From CAVQFD01 sp963724695 (GTDB lineage: Bacteria; Acidobacteriota; Vicinamibacteria; Vicinamibacterales; CAVVIG01): DNA of 64,000 bases. A program made the position numbers and the translations under genes. Below the pieces are notes generated by a model. It did not search any database, was not told the origin of the DNA, and saw only the letters and a list, made by a program, of their open reading frames with translations. Position 1 is the stretch's first letter, and each line of letters starts with the position of its first letter. Positions 18,756-26,239 of the stretch are shown here, piece by piece. The stretch is from assembly GCA_963724695.1 (NCBI GenBank), contig CAVRVW010000003.1:434001-498000 (forward strand), read 5' to 3'.

Positions 18756-21338
18756 CTACTTGAGCCCCACCCGCAGCGTCACACCAAAGGTGCGGGGATC
18801 TCCGGGCTGTCCCACGTAGAGACCCGAGTTGCCTGGCGCCGCCGAGAGCAGCTCGTAGTACTCCTTATCGAACACATTCCGAGACCAGAGGTACAGCGAC
18901 CAGCCATCCGTCCAGCGGAAACCGACCCGGACGTTGGCCAGGGAGTACCCCGGGACCACCAGGTACTTCGACGCGCTCGCGCTCGATGAGAACTCGGAAC
19001 GATAGCTGCCATCGACCGCACCGAAGTACTGCCCGGCACGGCCGAGGAGCGTGCTCCGCTTCGCGTACTCGCCACCGACCGAGAGCGCCCACGGGGAGAT
19101 GCCAGGCAGCGGCGAGCCGGAAATGTCCTTGACCTCCGGCCCGCCGGTTTCCTCGAGCGGAGGAGGAGCGTCGGGAAAGGAGACGTACTTGCCGTCCGTG
19201 TAAGCGACCGACGTGTAGAGCGTAAGGTTGTCGCTCACCCGGGCGTTGCCGTCGAACTCGACACCGCGCACGCGGACCTTTTCCGCATTGGCGAGATAGC
19301 CGCGAAGCACACCCACGGACGCGTTGACGACCTGCGTCTGGAAGTCGTTGATCTCGGTGTCGTAAACGGTGACGTTCGCCGTGACACCGGGGAACGGTTC
19401 GGTCTTGAGCCCGACCTCGATGTGGCCGGTGTCCTCCGGCTTGACGACCGCCGCGGACAGGATCGGCCGGCCCAGCGTGTCCGTCGGCAGTCCGTTCAGG
19501 TTCAGCCCCACGGACTTGAAGCCGGTCGAATAAGTCGCGTAGGCGTTGATGGTCGTGGTCACCTTGAACGCGCTGGTGATCTGCCCCGACAAGTTGGTGT
19601 CGTCGACATCGGCCGTGTAGGCCTGCGGCGCGAAGATCGAACGCTGCAGGGCGATGAGTGCAGGGTTGGTCGTCTGCAAGCCGCCGTACACCTGCTGATC
19701 GAAGTCCACGTTCTTCTGGTCGTAGTTGTAGCGGAGGCCGGGCAGCACTCGCAGGCGATCCGAGACCAGCCATTCGAACTGGCCGAACACCGCCGCGCTC
19801 GTGTTCCGGAACTCGAGGTGCTGGTTGAATCCGTACCCGTCCAGCAGGCCGGGCGTCGCAGAGTTGGCAGTCGGCGCCAGCAGGAAGCGCGCCGCGGCCG
19901 AGCCCTGTTCCTGCTTGAAGGACGGGTCGGAGTCGAGCGCCTGGCGGAAGAAGAACACGCCGCCGACCACGTTGACCTTCGGGGACACCGTACCGGCGTA
20001 ACGGATCTCCTGCGTCCACTGGTCCTGGTACGACGGCGCCGCGGAGACGGTCGTCACAGGCAGGCCGATGAAGTCCCGGTCGTTCGACGGCTTCCAATCC
20101 CAGTAGCGCCACGCCGTCGTCGAATTGAGGCGGCCGGGCCCGACCTTCCAGTCGACGGTGAGCGACGTGCCGCCCAGATCCTGATACGACCGCATCGCGG
20201 TGTCGACGTCGGTCAGCCGATCGAAGGCATTGAAGCTCGGAGGCGTGTAGCCGAGATCGGCGGCAATCTGCGGATACTGCCGGTTCGGGTTGCGGAGTGT
20301 CGGCGCGACGCCTGCGACGACCTGCGTGTAGCCCTGGGGCCGCTGGCGCGTGTGGTCGACCGCCGCCGTGATCGCCAGCCGCTCTGACTGGGCGAACAGC
20401 AGCTGTCCCCTCAAGCCCAGGTTGTTCAGGTCGTTCATGTCGTCCTGCGTGCGGGTGTTCTGGAGGACGCCGTCGCGCTGGGTCCCGGAGAAGGACAGCC
20501 GGCCCGCGAATTTCTGGCCGCCGAGGGGGCCCGTAATCGAGGCTTTCGCCTGGACGAATCCCAGGTCGCCGTAGTTGAACTCGAAGTCGGTGGCCGGCGC
20601 GAAGCCGGGGCGTCTGGTCGTGACGTTGATGGCGCCGGCCGTCGTGTTCTTCCCAAAGAGCGTGCCCTGCGGACCGCGAAGCACTTCGATCCGCTCCACG
20701 TCCAGGAAGTCGAGCGTCGCCGCGGCGGGGCGAGCGTAGAAGACCCCGTCGATGTAGAGGCCGACGCCCGGCTCGATGCCGTCGTTGGTGAGCCCGAACG
20801 GCGCACCGAGGCCCCTGATCTGGATCGACGAGTTGCGCGGGTTGGTCGTGTAGAACTGCACCGTCGGAATCAGTTCCTTCAGCCGGTTCACGTTGAATGC
20901 GCCCACGCTTTCGACCAGGGCGCCGTCCACCACCGAGACGGGAATCGGCACTTCCTGCGCCGCCTCCTCGACACGCCGCGCGGTCACGACCACCGCTTCG
21001 GCGAGGCGGGCGGGCGTCAGGCTCAGATCCAATGTGGCGGTGTGACCCGATTCCAGCACCACCGTCCTGACGGCCGTTTCGAATCCGTCGAGCGCCGCCT
21101 CCACACGGTATCGGCCGGCCACGAGCGGGGCCTGATACGAACCTTGCGTGTTGGTGACCGCTTCGATCGAGGCGCCGGTGTCCTCGTTGACGATGCGGAC
21201 AGTGGCGCCGGGTATCGCCGCTCCCGACGAGTCCCGAACGAGACCGCTCACTGTGCCTGTACCGGGCTGAGCCACCGCATCGGCAGGAAGCAGCGCGCCG
21301 GCCAGCATCGCGACAAGCGCCAACAAACGACGAGACAT
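18756..21338 (-). CDS. TonB-dependent outer-membrane receptor
   Basis: This intact receptor of about 860 residues is a gated outer-membrane channel driven by TonB. It has a signal peptide (MSRRLLALVAMLAGALLPAD) and an N-terminal carboxypeptidase-regulatory-like Ig domain (GTVSGLVRDSSGAAIPGATV). The plug domain contains VERIEVLRGPQGTLFGKN, and the remainder is the 22-strand barrel ending FGVTLRVGLK. The substrate cannot be read from sequence. The gene is transcribed away from a divergent element related to the cysD leader, which raises the possibility that it imports a sulfur compound. ATG at 21338 is preferred over GTG at 21344 because a GGAG lies at suitable spacing. Confidence 0.9.
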   Translation of the reverse strand: MSRRLLALVAMLAGALLPADAVAQPGTGTVSGLVRDSSGAAIPGATVRIVNEDTGASIEAVTNTQGSYQAPLVAGRYRVEAALDGFETAVRTVVLESGHTATLDLSLTPARLAEAVVVTARRVEEAAQEVPIPVSVVDGALVESVGAFNVNRLKELIPTVQFYTTNPRNSSIQIRGLGAPFGLTNDGIEPGVGLYIDGVFYARPAAATLDFLDVERIEVLRGPQGTLFGKNTTAGAINVTTRRPGFAPATDFEFNYGDLGFVQAKASITGPLGGQKFAGRLSFSGTQRDGVLQNTRTQDDMNDLNNLGLRGQLLFAQSERLAITAAVDHTRQRPQGYTQVVAGVAPTLRNPNRQYPQIAADLGYTPPSFNAFDRLTDVDTAMRSYQDLGGTSLTVDWKVGPGRLNSTTAWRYWDWKPSNDRDFIGLPVTTVSAAPSYQDQWTQEIRYAGTVSPKVNVVGGVFFFRQALDSDPSFKQEQGSAAARFLLAPTANSATPGLLDGYGFNQHLEFRNTSAAVFGQFEWLVSDRLRVLPGLRYNYDQKNVDFDQQVYGGLQTTNPALIALQRSIFAPQAYTADVDDTNLSGQITSAFKVTTTINAYATYSTGFKSVGLNLNGLPTDTLGRPILSAAVVKPEDTGHIEVGLKTEPFPGVTANVTVYDTEINDFQTQVVNASVGVLRGYLANAEKVRVRGVEFDGNARVSDNLTLYTSVAYTDGKYVSFPDAPPPLEETGGPEVKDISGSPLPGISPWALSVGGEYAKRSTLLGRAGQYFGAVDGSYRSEFSSSASASKYLVVPGYSLANVRVGFRWTDGWSLYLWSRNVFDKEYYELLSAAPGNSGLYVGQPGDPRTFGVTLRVGLK

Positions 21339-21350
21339 CAGCACTCCAGC

Positions 21351-21407
21351 GGCCGGTCCATTGGAGCGACCGGCCCATCAAGGCCGTGCGGCCAACGGCG
21401 CGCACGG
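21351..21407 (-). promoter_or_regulatory. Two strong hairpins in the TonB receptor 5' leader
   Basis: GGCCGGTC (21351-21358) pairs with GACCGGCC (21368-21375). CCGTGCG plus GCC (21384-21393) pairs with GGC plus CGCACGG (21397-21407) around a 3-nt loop with one bulge. The first lies just 5' of the likely GGAG ribosome-binding site. No T-run follows either hairpin, so they are not intrinsic terminators. A role in translation control or RNA stability is possible but not shown. Confidence 0.45.
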
Positions 21408-21501
21408 CGAACCACGCCGAAAAATCGGTGAAAGGGAGGTCAGCCGATCGACTTGGCGTGGGAGAGGGAGTACCGAGCTTCCTGAGTGGGAACTGTCTCG
21501 C

Positions 21502-21636
21502 TCACCTGCCGGCCGTCGGCCCCGTACACACGCAGCAACACGCGCAGGCGCACGTGGTGGCGGAGGCAGGACGACAGGACCGGAGCGGAGCGTCACGAGG
21601 TCTTTACGTTTACCGCGAAGAGGAAGGGCGAGTCAA
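21502..21636 (-). repeat. Leader element copy 1, facing the TonB receptor
   Basis: Read on the minus strand, this copy holds TTGACT, an 18-bp spacer, TAAACG, 10 bp and then GTG. After that come the block GTCCTGTCGTCC and the core CCTGCGCGTGTTG. It is an inverted, diverged copy of 21687-21830. One frame reads TTCACACCCVCTGPTAGR before a TGA at 21504-21502. That frame has no ATG, GTG or TTG before the Cys run. The GTG placed by the promoter opens a different frame (PPPPRAPARVAACV). The 607-bp spacer 21345-21952 holds no other gene that I can support. Confidence 0.65.
21607..21636 (-). promoter_or_regulatory. Candidate promoter toward the TonB receptor
   Basis: TTGACT (21636-21631), an 18-bp spacer and TAAACG (21612-21607) read toward the TonB receptor gene. 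The distance from TTGACT to the next start-like codon (34 nt) is the same as in the other two leader elements. Confidence 0.45.
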
Positions 21637-21686
21637 GCAGCCGCGTGGACGCGATGGCTGAACGAGCCAGTGCAAGGGTGTGCGGC

Positions 21687-21716
21687 TTGACTGGCCAGCA
21701 GCCATTGCGATACACA
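21687..21716 (+). promoter_or_regulatory. Candidate promoter toward the TauE permease
   Basis: TTGACT (21687-21692), an 18-bp spacer and TACACA (21711-21716) form a promoter-like pair. A start near 21723 would leave the GTG at 21727 almost leaderless. The -35 regions of the divergent pair lie about 50 bp apart and share the flank GCGGCTTGACT / AGTCAAGCAGCCGC, a possible binding site for a shared regulator. Confidence 0.5.
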
Positions 21717-21830
21717 TACAACGTTCGTGACCGCGCTGACCCTGTCCTGTCGTCCATCGCCGCCGCCTGCACCTGCGCGTGTTGTTGTTGCGCATGTACG
21801 GCGCCGGCGGTCAGCAGGCGGGAAGCGTAG
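21687..21830 (+). repeat. Leader element copy 2, facing the TauE permease
   Basis: It is the plus-strand partner of 21502-21636: TTGACT, 18 bp, TACACA, 10 bp, GTG, then GTCCTGTCGTCC and CCTGCACCTGCGCGTGTTG. The two copies differ by a codon-sized 3-bp indel in the TTG/TGT run, and the GTG-to-core distance is equal modulo 3 (44 and 41 nt). Both observations fit a translated element, although not necessarily in the Cys frame. Confidence 0.65.
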
Positions 21831-21952
21831 CCAGCAGTTCTCCTCAGGCTCTTCCCTCCCTCGGCTGTTCCGCTGGCGTACCCCTGACATTTCCCCGCTC
21901 GCACGTTGTCGCAACGTTTCGACCTCTGTGGTTGGCCTGGAGTCCGCCGTAA

Positions 21953-22854
21953 ATGGGTGAGTTGGCGCTCGTCGCGTTCGCCGGGTTTTTCGCCGCCATG
22001 GTGGACGGCGCGCTGGGCATGGGCTTCGGCCCGACCTCCTCGGCCATCCTGCTGACGACGGGGATCAGTCCCGCTGCCGCGTCCGCGACGGTCAACCTCG
22101 CCAAGGTCGCGAGTGGGCTGGCGGCCGGAGTGTCGCACTGGCGGCTCGAAAACATCGATCACCGTCTGGTCGTGCGGCTGGCGGCATCCCGGCGCGGTCG
22201 GCGCCCTGATCGGCGCGCTGGTTCTGTCGAACGTCGACGGCGACGAGATCCGCCCGATCCTGGCGATCCTGTTGATGTTCGTCGGGCTCCGCATCCTGTT
22301 CCGCTTCAGCAGCGCGCTTCCAACCTCGCCTGACGGTGCAGCGGACGAGGATGCCTCGCGCCGTGCGCCGCAGTTCGACGTGCCCGGCGTCGAGGTCGCC
22401 GCGGTGGCCGGAGGCGTCACCAACGGCCTGGTCGGCGCCTGGGGACCTGTCGTCACGCCGTTCCTGCTGCACCGGGGCCTTCCACCGCGATACGCGATCG
22501 GGTCGGTGAACACCGCCGAGGTCGCGGTCGCGGTGGTGTCGGCTGGGACGCTCATCACCGCGCTGGGCCGAGGCGGCATCGATACCGGTTTCCTTGCTCG
22601 CGATGCTCATCGGTGGCGTCGTCGCCGCCCCCCTCGCGGCGTACTGCGTGCGTTTGGTGCCGCCGCGTCTTCTCGGGCTCGCGGTGGCCGGCCTTCTTCT
22701 GCTCACTCAGAGCCGTGAGCTCGCCACGGCGTACGACCTTTCGGACAGCCGCTGGATCGCCTACTTGAGCGTTCCTGCGATCGTCGGTCTCGCGGCTCTC
22801 CGGCCCCGCCTCACGCGTCGTCTCAGCCGCCGCGAGCCAGGATCCATCCAGTAG
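21953..22854 (+). CDS. TauE/SafE family sulfite/sulfonate permease (frameshifted)
   Basis: This membrane transporter of about 300 residues belongs to the TauE/SafE family, whose members are linked to movement of sulfite or organosulfur anions. The N-terminal repeat starts MGELALVAFAGFFAAMVDGA, with the family's GxGxG-like stretch GALGMGFGPTSS. The second half begins EVAAVAGGVTNGLVGAWGP, and several hydrophobic helices follow. The frame is broken twice. Near 22185 RLAA must continue as PGAVGALIGALVLSN, and near 22590 SAGTLITALGRGGID must continue as AMLIGGVVAAPLAAY. Position just upstream of the cys operon, behind a leader related to that of cysD, supports a sulfur role. Confidence 0.82.
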
Positions 22855-22905
22855 GAAGGCCGGATCCGTCCACTACGGAGACTGGACGGTGGAGCGCGGC
22901 CTCGA

Positions 22906-22934
22906 TTGACTTCGCCTGACCAAGATGGTACATA
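22906..22934 (+). promoter_or_regulatory. Promoter of the cys operon leader
   Basis: TTGACT (22906-22911), a 17-bp spacer and TACATA (22929-22934) form a good sigma-70-like promoter. Transcription would begin near 22941, only about five bases before the ATG of the Cys-rich leader frame. The leader would therefore be nearly leaderless. The -35 hexamer and its 34-nt distance to the start codon match the two upstream leader elements. Confidence 0.65.
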
Positions 22935-22945
22935 TCTATACCTTG

Positions 22946-23038
22946 ATGGCATTCCGAGCGGCCGCCTGCGCGTGTTGTTGTAGGACCTGTCGGGTCCCCG
23001 CGCCCCCGGTCTCTTTGATTTGCCACCAACCGCTCTGA
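22946..23038 (+). CDS. Cysteine-rich leader peptide of the cys operon attenuator
   Basis: This is a 30-codon reading frame, ATG 22946 to TGA 23036-23038. Six of 30 residues are cysteine, at 22967, 22973, 22976, 22979, 22988 and 23021; the core reads AAACACCCRTC with three consecutive TGT codons. It starts about five bases after the predicted transcription start, and no Shine-Dalgarno sequence is needed in a leaderless model. Its Cys codons lie just before and within the 5' strand of the protector hairpin, where stalling would control RNA folding. No function for the peptide itself is implied; its translation would be the sensor. Codon-rich leaders of this kind control trp and his operons, and polycysteine upstream frames are known before sulfur genes in mycobacteria. 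TTG at 22943 or ATG at 22925 are alternative in-frame starts. Confidence 0.75.
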   Translation: MAFRAAACACCCRTCRVPAPPVSLICHQPL

Positions 23039-23098
23039 GATTCGATTCAGGCAGAACGAGACCAAAGGCCCGGGGACATCAGTCTCCGGGCCTTTTTT
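22983..23098 (+). promoter_or_regulatory. Cysteine attenuator: protector, antiterminator and terminator
   Basis: Three mutually exclusive pairings can be drawn. Protector 1:2: GGACC (22983-22987) with GGTCC (22993-22997). Antiterminator 2:3: GTCCCCG (22994-23000) with CGGGGAC (23071-23077), GCC (23002-23004) with GGC (23067-23069), and GGTCTC (23008-23013) with GAGACC (23058-23063). Terminator 3:4 is at 23067-23092. A ribosome stalled at the Cys codons would block strand 1, free strand 2, favour 2:3 and let transcription reach cysD. With ample Cys-tRNA, or no translation, the terminator would form. This is inferred from base pairing; no folding energies were computed. Confidence 0.8.
23067..23098 (+). 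terminator. Intrinsic terminator of the cys attenuator
   Basis: GGCCCGG (23067-23073) pairs with CCGGGCC (23086-23092). The stem extends through G-T, G-C, A-T and C-G pairs to an ATCA loop, 11 bp in all, and is followed by six T's (23093-23098). It lies only 15 bp before the first possible cysD start. A strong terminator in front of a gene rather than behind one is the hallmark of attenuation. Confidence 0.92.
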
Positions 23099-23113
23099 GC
23101 GTACGTGACCCCT

Positions 23114-24120
23114 ATGACCACGATATCCGGTACGCTGAGCGCTGCTGATGACGAGGCACCTGTGAAGCTGGCCGAGCCTTCCGGGCCGGCACCGAGCGTG
23201 ATGACCGCGCAGTCCACGTTGCGGCACGACCACCTCCGGGCGCTCGAGGCCGAGAGCATTCACATCATGCGCGAGGTGGTCGCCGAGTTCGAGCGGCCGG
23301 TGATGCTCTATTCGATCGGCAAGGACTCGTCGGTGCTGCTGCGGCTCGCGCAGAAGGCGTTCTACCCGGGCCCGATCCCGTTTCCGCTGCTGCACGTCGA
23401 CACGACCTACAAGTTCCGCGAGATGATCGAGTTCCGCGACCGGTACGCCGCCGAGATCGGCGCGCGGCTGATCGTGCACACCAACACCGAGGCGATCGCC
23501 GACGGGACGCAGCCGTTTCTGGTCGGCACGCAGCGCTGCTGCGGCGCGCTCAAGACCAAGTCGCTGCTCGACGCGCTGGAGGCCGGCGGCTTCGACGCGG
23601 CGTTCGGCGGCGCGCGGCGCGACGAGGAGCGCTCGCGCGCCAAGGAGCGCATCTTCTCGCTGCGCGACGCCAACGGCCAGTGGGATCCGAAGAACCAGCG
23701 GCCCGAGCTGTGGCAGCTGCTGAACAGCCGCATCCAGCCAGGGCGAGAGCATCCGCGTGTTCCCGCTGTCGAACTGGACCGAGATCGACGTCTGGAGCTA
23801 CATCCACGTCGAGAAGATCCCGGTCGTGCCGCTGTATTTCGCGAAGGAGCGCGAGGTCGTCGTGCGCGGCGAGTCGCTCATCTCGCTCGAGCAGTCGTTC
23901 GTGCCGCTGCTGCCCGGCGAGCGCCCGCAGCGGATCATGTGCCGCATGCGGTCGCTCGGCTGCTCGCCGTGCACGGGCGCCGTGCGCTCGACCGCCGACA
24001 CGGTGCCGAAGATCATCGACGAGCTGATCGCGGCGCGGAACTCCGAGCGCCAGCTCCGCGTCATCGATCACGATCAGGACGGGTCGATGGAGCTCAAGAA
24101 GCGCGAAGGGCTACTTCTGA
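23114..24120 (+). CDS. cysD: Sulfate adenylyltransferase subunit CysD (frameshifted)
   Basis: CysD forms APS from sulfate and ATP, with CysN supplying GTPase energy. The PP-loop ATP-binding motif is VMLYSIGKDSSVLL, and the family signature LEAESIHIMREVVAEFERP precedes it. Later conserved segments include FGGARRDEERSRAKER, NWTEIDVWSYIHVE and RMRSLGCSPCTGAV. An extra G near 23742 shifts the frame before FPLSNWTEID. A second extra base at about 24111 turns the normal ending EGYF-stop into EGLLL, creating a false fusion with CysN. Without it the stop and the cysN ATG overlap as TGATG. The true start may be ATG 23201, which aligns with the usual family N-terminus; 23114 would add 29 residues. Confidence 0.92.
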
Positions 24121-25430
24121 TGTCGGGCCTGCTCCGCATCTGCACGGCCGGCAGCGTCGACGATGGGAAGAGCACGCTGATCGGGCGGCTGCTGTACGAC
24201 TCGCGGTCGGTCTACGAGGACCAGGTGCACTCGGTCGAGAAGGCGTCGAAGAACCGGAGCGCCGGCCCGATCGACTTCTCGCTGTTCACCGACGGGCTGA
24301 AGGCCGAGCGCGAGCAGGGCATCACGATCGACGTCGCCTACCGCTACTTCGCGACCGCGCGCCGCAAGTTCATCCTGGCCGACACGCCCGGCCACGAGCA
24401 GTACACGCGCAACATGGCGACCGGCGCGTCGACGGCCGACGTCGCGATTCTGCTCGTGGACGCCCGGCACGGCGTGCGCGTGCAGTCGCGGCGGCACGCG
24501 CAGATCGCGCGGCTGCTCGGCATCACCGACTACGTGCTCGCCGTCAACAAGATGGACCTCGTGGACTTCGACCGCGGGGTCTTCGAGGACATCTGCGACG
24601 AGTTCGACCGGATTCTGCCCGACGCGAGGCTGCACCCGATTCCGATGAGCGCGCTGCACGGCGACAACGTCATCACGCGGAGCGACCGGACGCCGTGGTT
24701 CGACGGGCGCGCCGCTGCTCGAGTTCCTCGAGACGGTCGAGGTCGATCGCAACGCGACGGCCGAAGCCGTTCCGCTTCCCGGTGCAGCTCGTGCTCCGGC
24801 CGACTCACGAGTTCCGCGGCTACGCCGGCCAGATCGTCTCGGGCACGGTGCGGCCCGGCGACGCGGTCACCGTCTGGCCGTCGGGCCGCACGTCGCGCGT
24901 CAAGCGGATCGTGACCTGGGACGGCGATCTCGACGTGGCGCGCAGTCGCCGATGTCGGTGACGCTGACGCTCGAGGACGAGATCGACATCAGCCGCGGCG
25001 ACATGCTGGCGGTCGGCGAGCCCGAGGTCGGCCAGCGGTTCCGGGCCGACGTCGTGTGGATGGACGAGCGGCCGCTCGATCCGGCCCGCGTCTACCTGCT
25101 GAAGCACACGACGCGGACGGTGACCGCGGAAGTCGACCACGCGCTGGTGCTCAACCAGATCGGATCGGTCACGGTGTCGACGGCGCGGCCGCTCATCTTC
25201 GATCGCTACGCCGAGAACCGCGGCACGGGCAGCTTCATCCTGATCGATCCGGCGACGAATTTCACGGCCGGCGCCGGCATGATTTCCGAGGCGCGTGCGC
25301 GACCGGCAGCCGCCGTCGGCGGCGCGGCCGAGCGCCGCCGAGCGGCTCGCGCGGCTCGCGCGCGAGCGCGGCGACCGACGCCGAGGCGATCGAGGCGGTC
25401 CGCAAGGCGCTCGAGGAGCTGCTGACATGA
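24120..25430 (+). CDS. cysN: Sulfate adenylyltransferase GTPase subunit CysN (frameshifted)
   Basis: This is the EF-Tu-like GTPase subunit of ATP sulfurylase. G motifs are present: G1 GSVDDGKSTLIGRLLYD, G3 DTPGHEQYTRNM and G4 NKMD. Domains 2 and 3 follow (FPVQLVLRPTHEFRGYAGQI, then PARVYLLKHTTRTVTAEV). There is no fused CysC kinase, so the operon feeds APS directly to a reductase. Frame changes occur near 24710, 24760, 24946 and between 25290 and 25350. After repair the C-terminus is a charged helix ending KALEELLT. The stop overlaps the cysH start as ATGA (25427-25430). Confidence 0.9.
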
Positions 25431-26208
25431 GCGCACCACGAGGCAAGCGTGCCGGCGCCCAGGACGACGTGCCGGACGGAGCTGACGCTGGACTCGCTCA
25501 GGCGCTCGAGACTCGAGTCGCGCCGAGGACATCCTGCGGTGGGCGGCCGACCGCTATCGCGCCGCGGCTCACGTTCGCGACGAGCCTCGGCATCGAAGAC
25601 TGCGTGGTCATCGACATGATCGCGCGCGCGCGGCTGCCGATCGATCTCTTCACGCTCGACACCGGGCTGCTGTTTCCGGAGACCTACGCGCTCTGGGAGC
25701 AGCATCGAAGCAGCGCTACGGCGTGACGATTCGCGCCGTGCGGCCCGGGCACACCGTGGCGGAGCAGGCGGCGCACGAAGGCGCCGAGCTGTGGCTGCGC
25801 GATCCGGATCGCTGCTGCGATCTGCGCAAGATGCAGCCGCTGCGCGCGACGCTGTCGAACTTCGACGCCTGGATCACCGCCATTCGCCGCGACCAGACGC
25901 CCGAGCGCGCCAACGCGCCGGTCGTCGGCTGGGACGGCCGGTTCGGGCTCGTCAAGGTCAATCCGCTCGTGCGCTGGACGTTCGACGACGTCAAGGCCTA
26001 CGTCGCCGAGCACGACGTCCCGTACAACCCGCTGCACGATCAGGACTATCCGAGCATCGGCTGCATGCCGTGCACGAGCCCGGTGATGCCCGGCGAGGAT
26101 CCGCGATCAGGCCGCTGGCGCGGGAAGGAAAAGACGGAGTGCGGGCTGCACCTGCAGAGCAGCCGTAGACACGACGGAGAGCTCACGAAATCACGAATCA
26201 GGAATTAG
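25427..26208 (+). CDS. cysH: APS reductase CysH (frameshifted)
   Basis: CysH reduces APS (or PAPS) to sulfite with thioredoxin. The [4Fe-4S] cysteines that mark APS reductases are present: CC in RCCDLRKMQPL and CxxC in GCMPCTSPVMPG. The catalytic cysteine is in ECGLH. Other conserved parts are TSLGIEDCVVIDMIA and FTLDTGLLFPETYALW. The frame must change several times between about 25480 and 25730. Family members normally stop soon after ECGLH. Here about 16 extra residues follow, coded by a degenerate repeat (ATCACGAATCAGGAAT) that ends in TAG. cysD-cysN-cysH form one operon; sulfite reductase is not in the window. Confidence 0.88.
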
Positions 26209-26239
26209 GCATCGTGAATTCGTACCAAGTTGGCCCGAT

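Larger units (their letters stand above)
21654..21830 (+). other. Candidate Cys-rich leader reading frame upstream of TauE
   Basis: This frame opens at ATG 21654 and ends at TAG 21828-21830. It contains AACTCACCCCACTAP, with eight cysteines in 11 codons when the flanking ones are counted loosely and four consecutive Cys codons (TGT TGT TGT TGC). The ATG lies upstream of the predicted promoter at 21687-21716, so a transcript from that promoter would need a later start such as CTG. The promoter-placed GTG at 21727 instead opens a frame reading PAPARVVVAHV that runs into the TauE start. Which frame is translated cannot be decided from this sequence. Confidence 0.3.

Noticed and set aside
21502..21603. 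The Cys-rich frame of leader copy 1 as a confirmed leader peptide gene.
   Set aside because: No ATG, GTG, TTG or CTG precedes the Cys codons in that frame after the in-frame TAA at 21606-21604; only the sequence similarity to the other copies supports it.
21903..21917. Hairpin ACGTTG-TCG-CAACGT before the TauE gene as a terminator like that of cysD.
   Set aside because: The stem is only 6 bp and is not followed by a T-run, so no classical attenuator can be claimed for this leader.
23114..25430. A single reading frame seems to fuse CysD and CysN (KKREGLLLMSGLLR).
   Set aside because: Removing one base at about 24111 restores the normal CysD ending EGYF-stop with a TGATG overlap to the CysN start, and other single-base insertions are common here.
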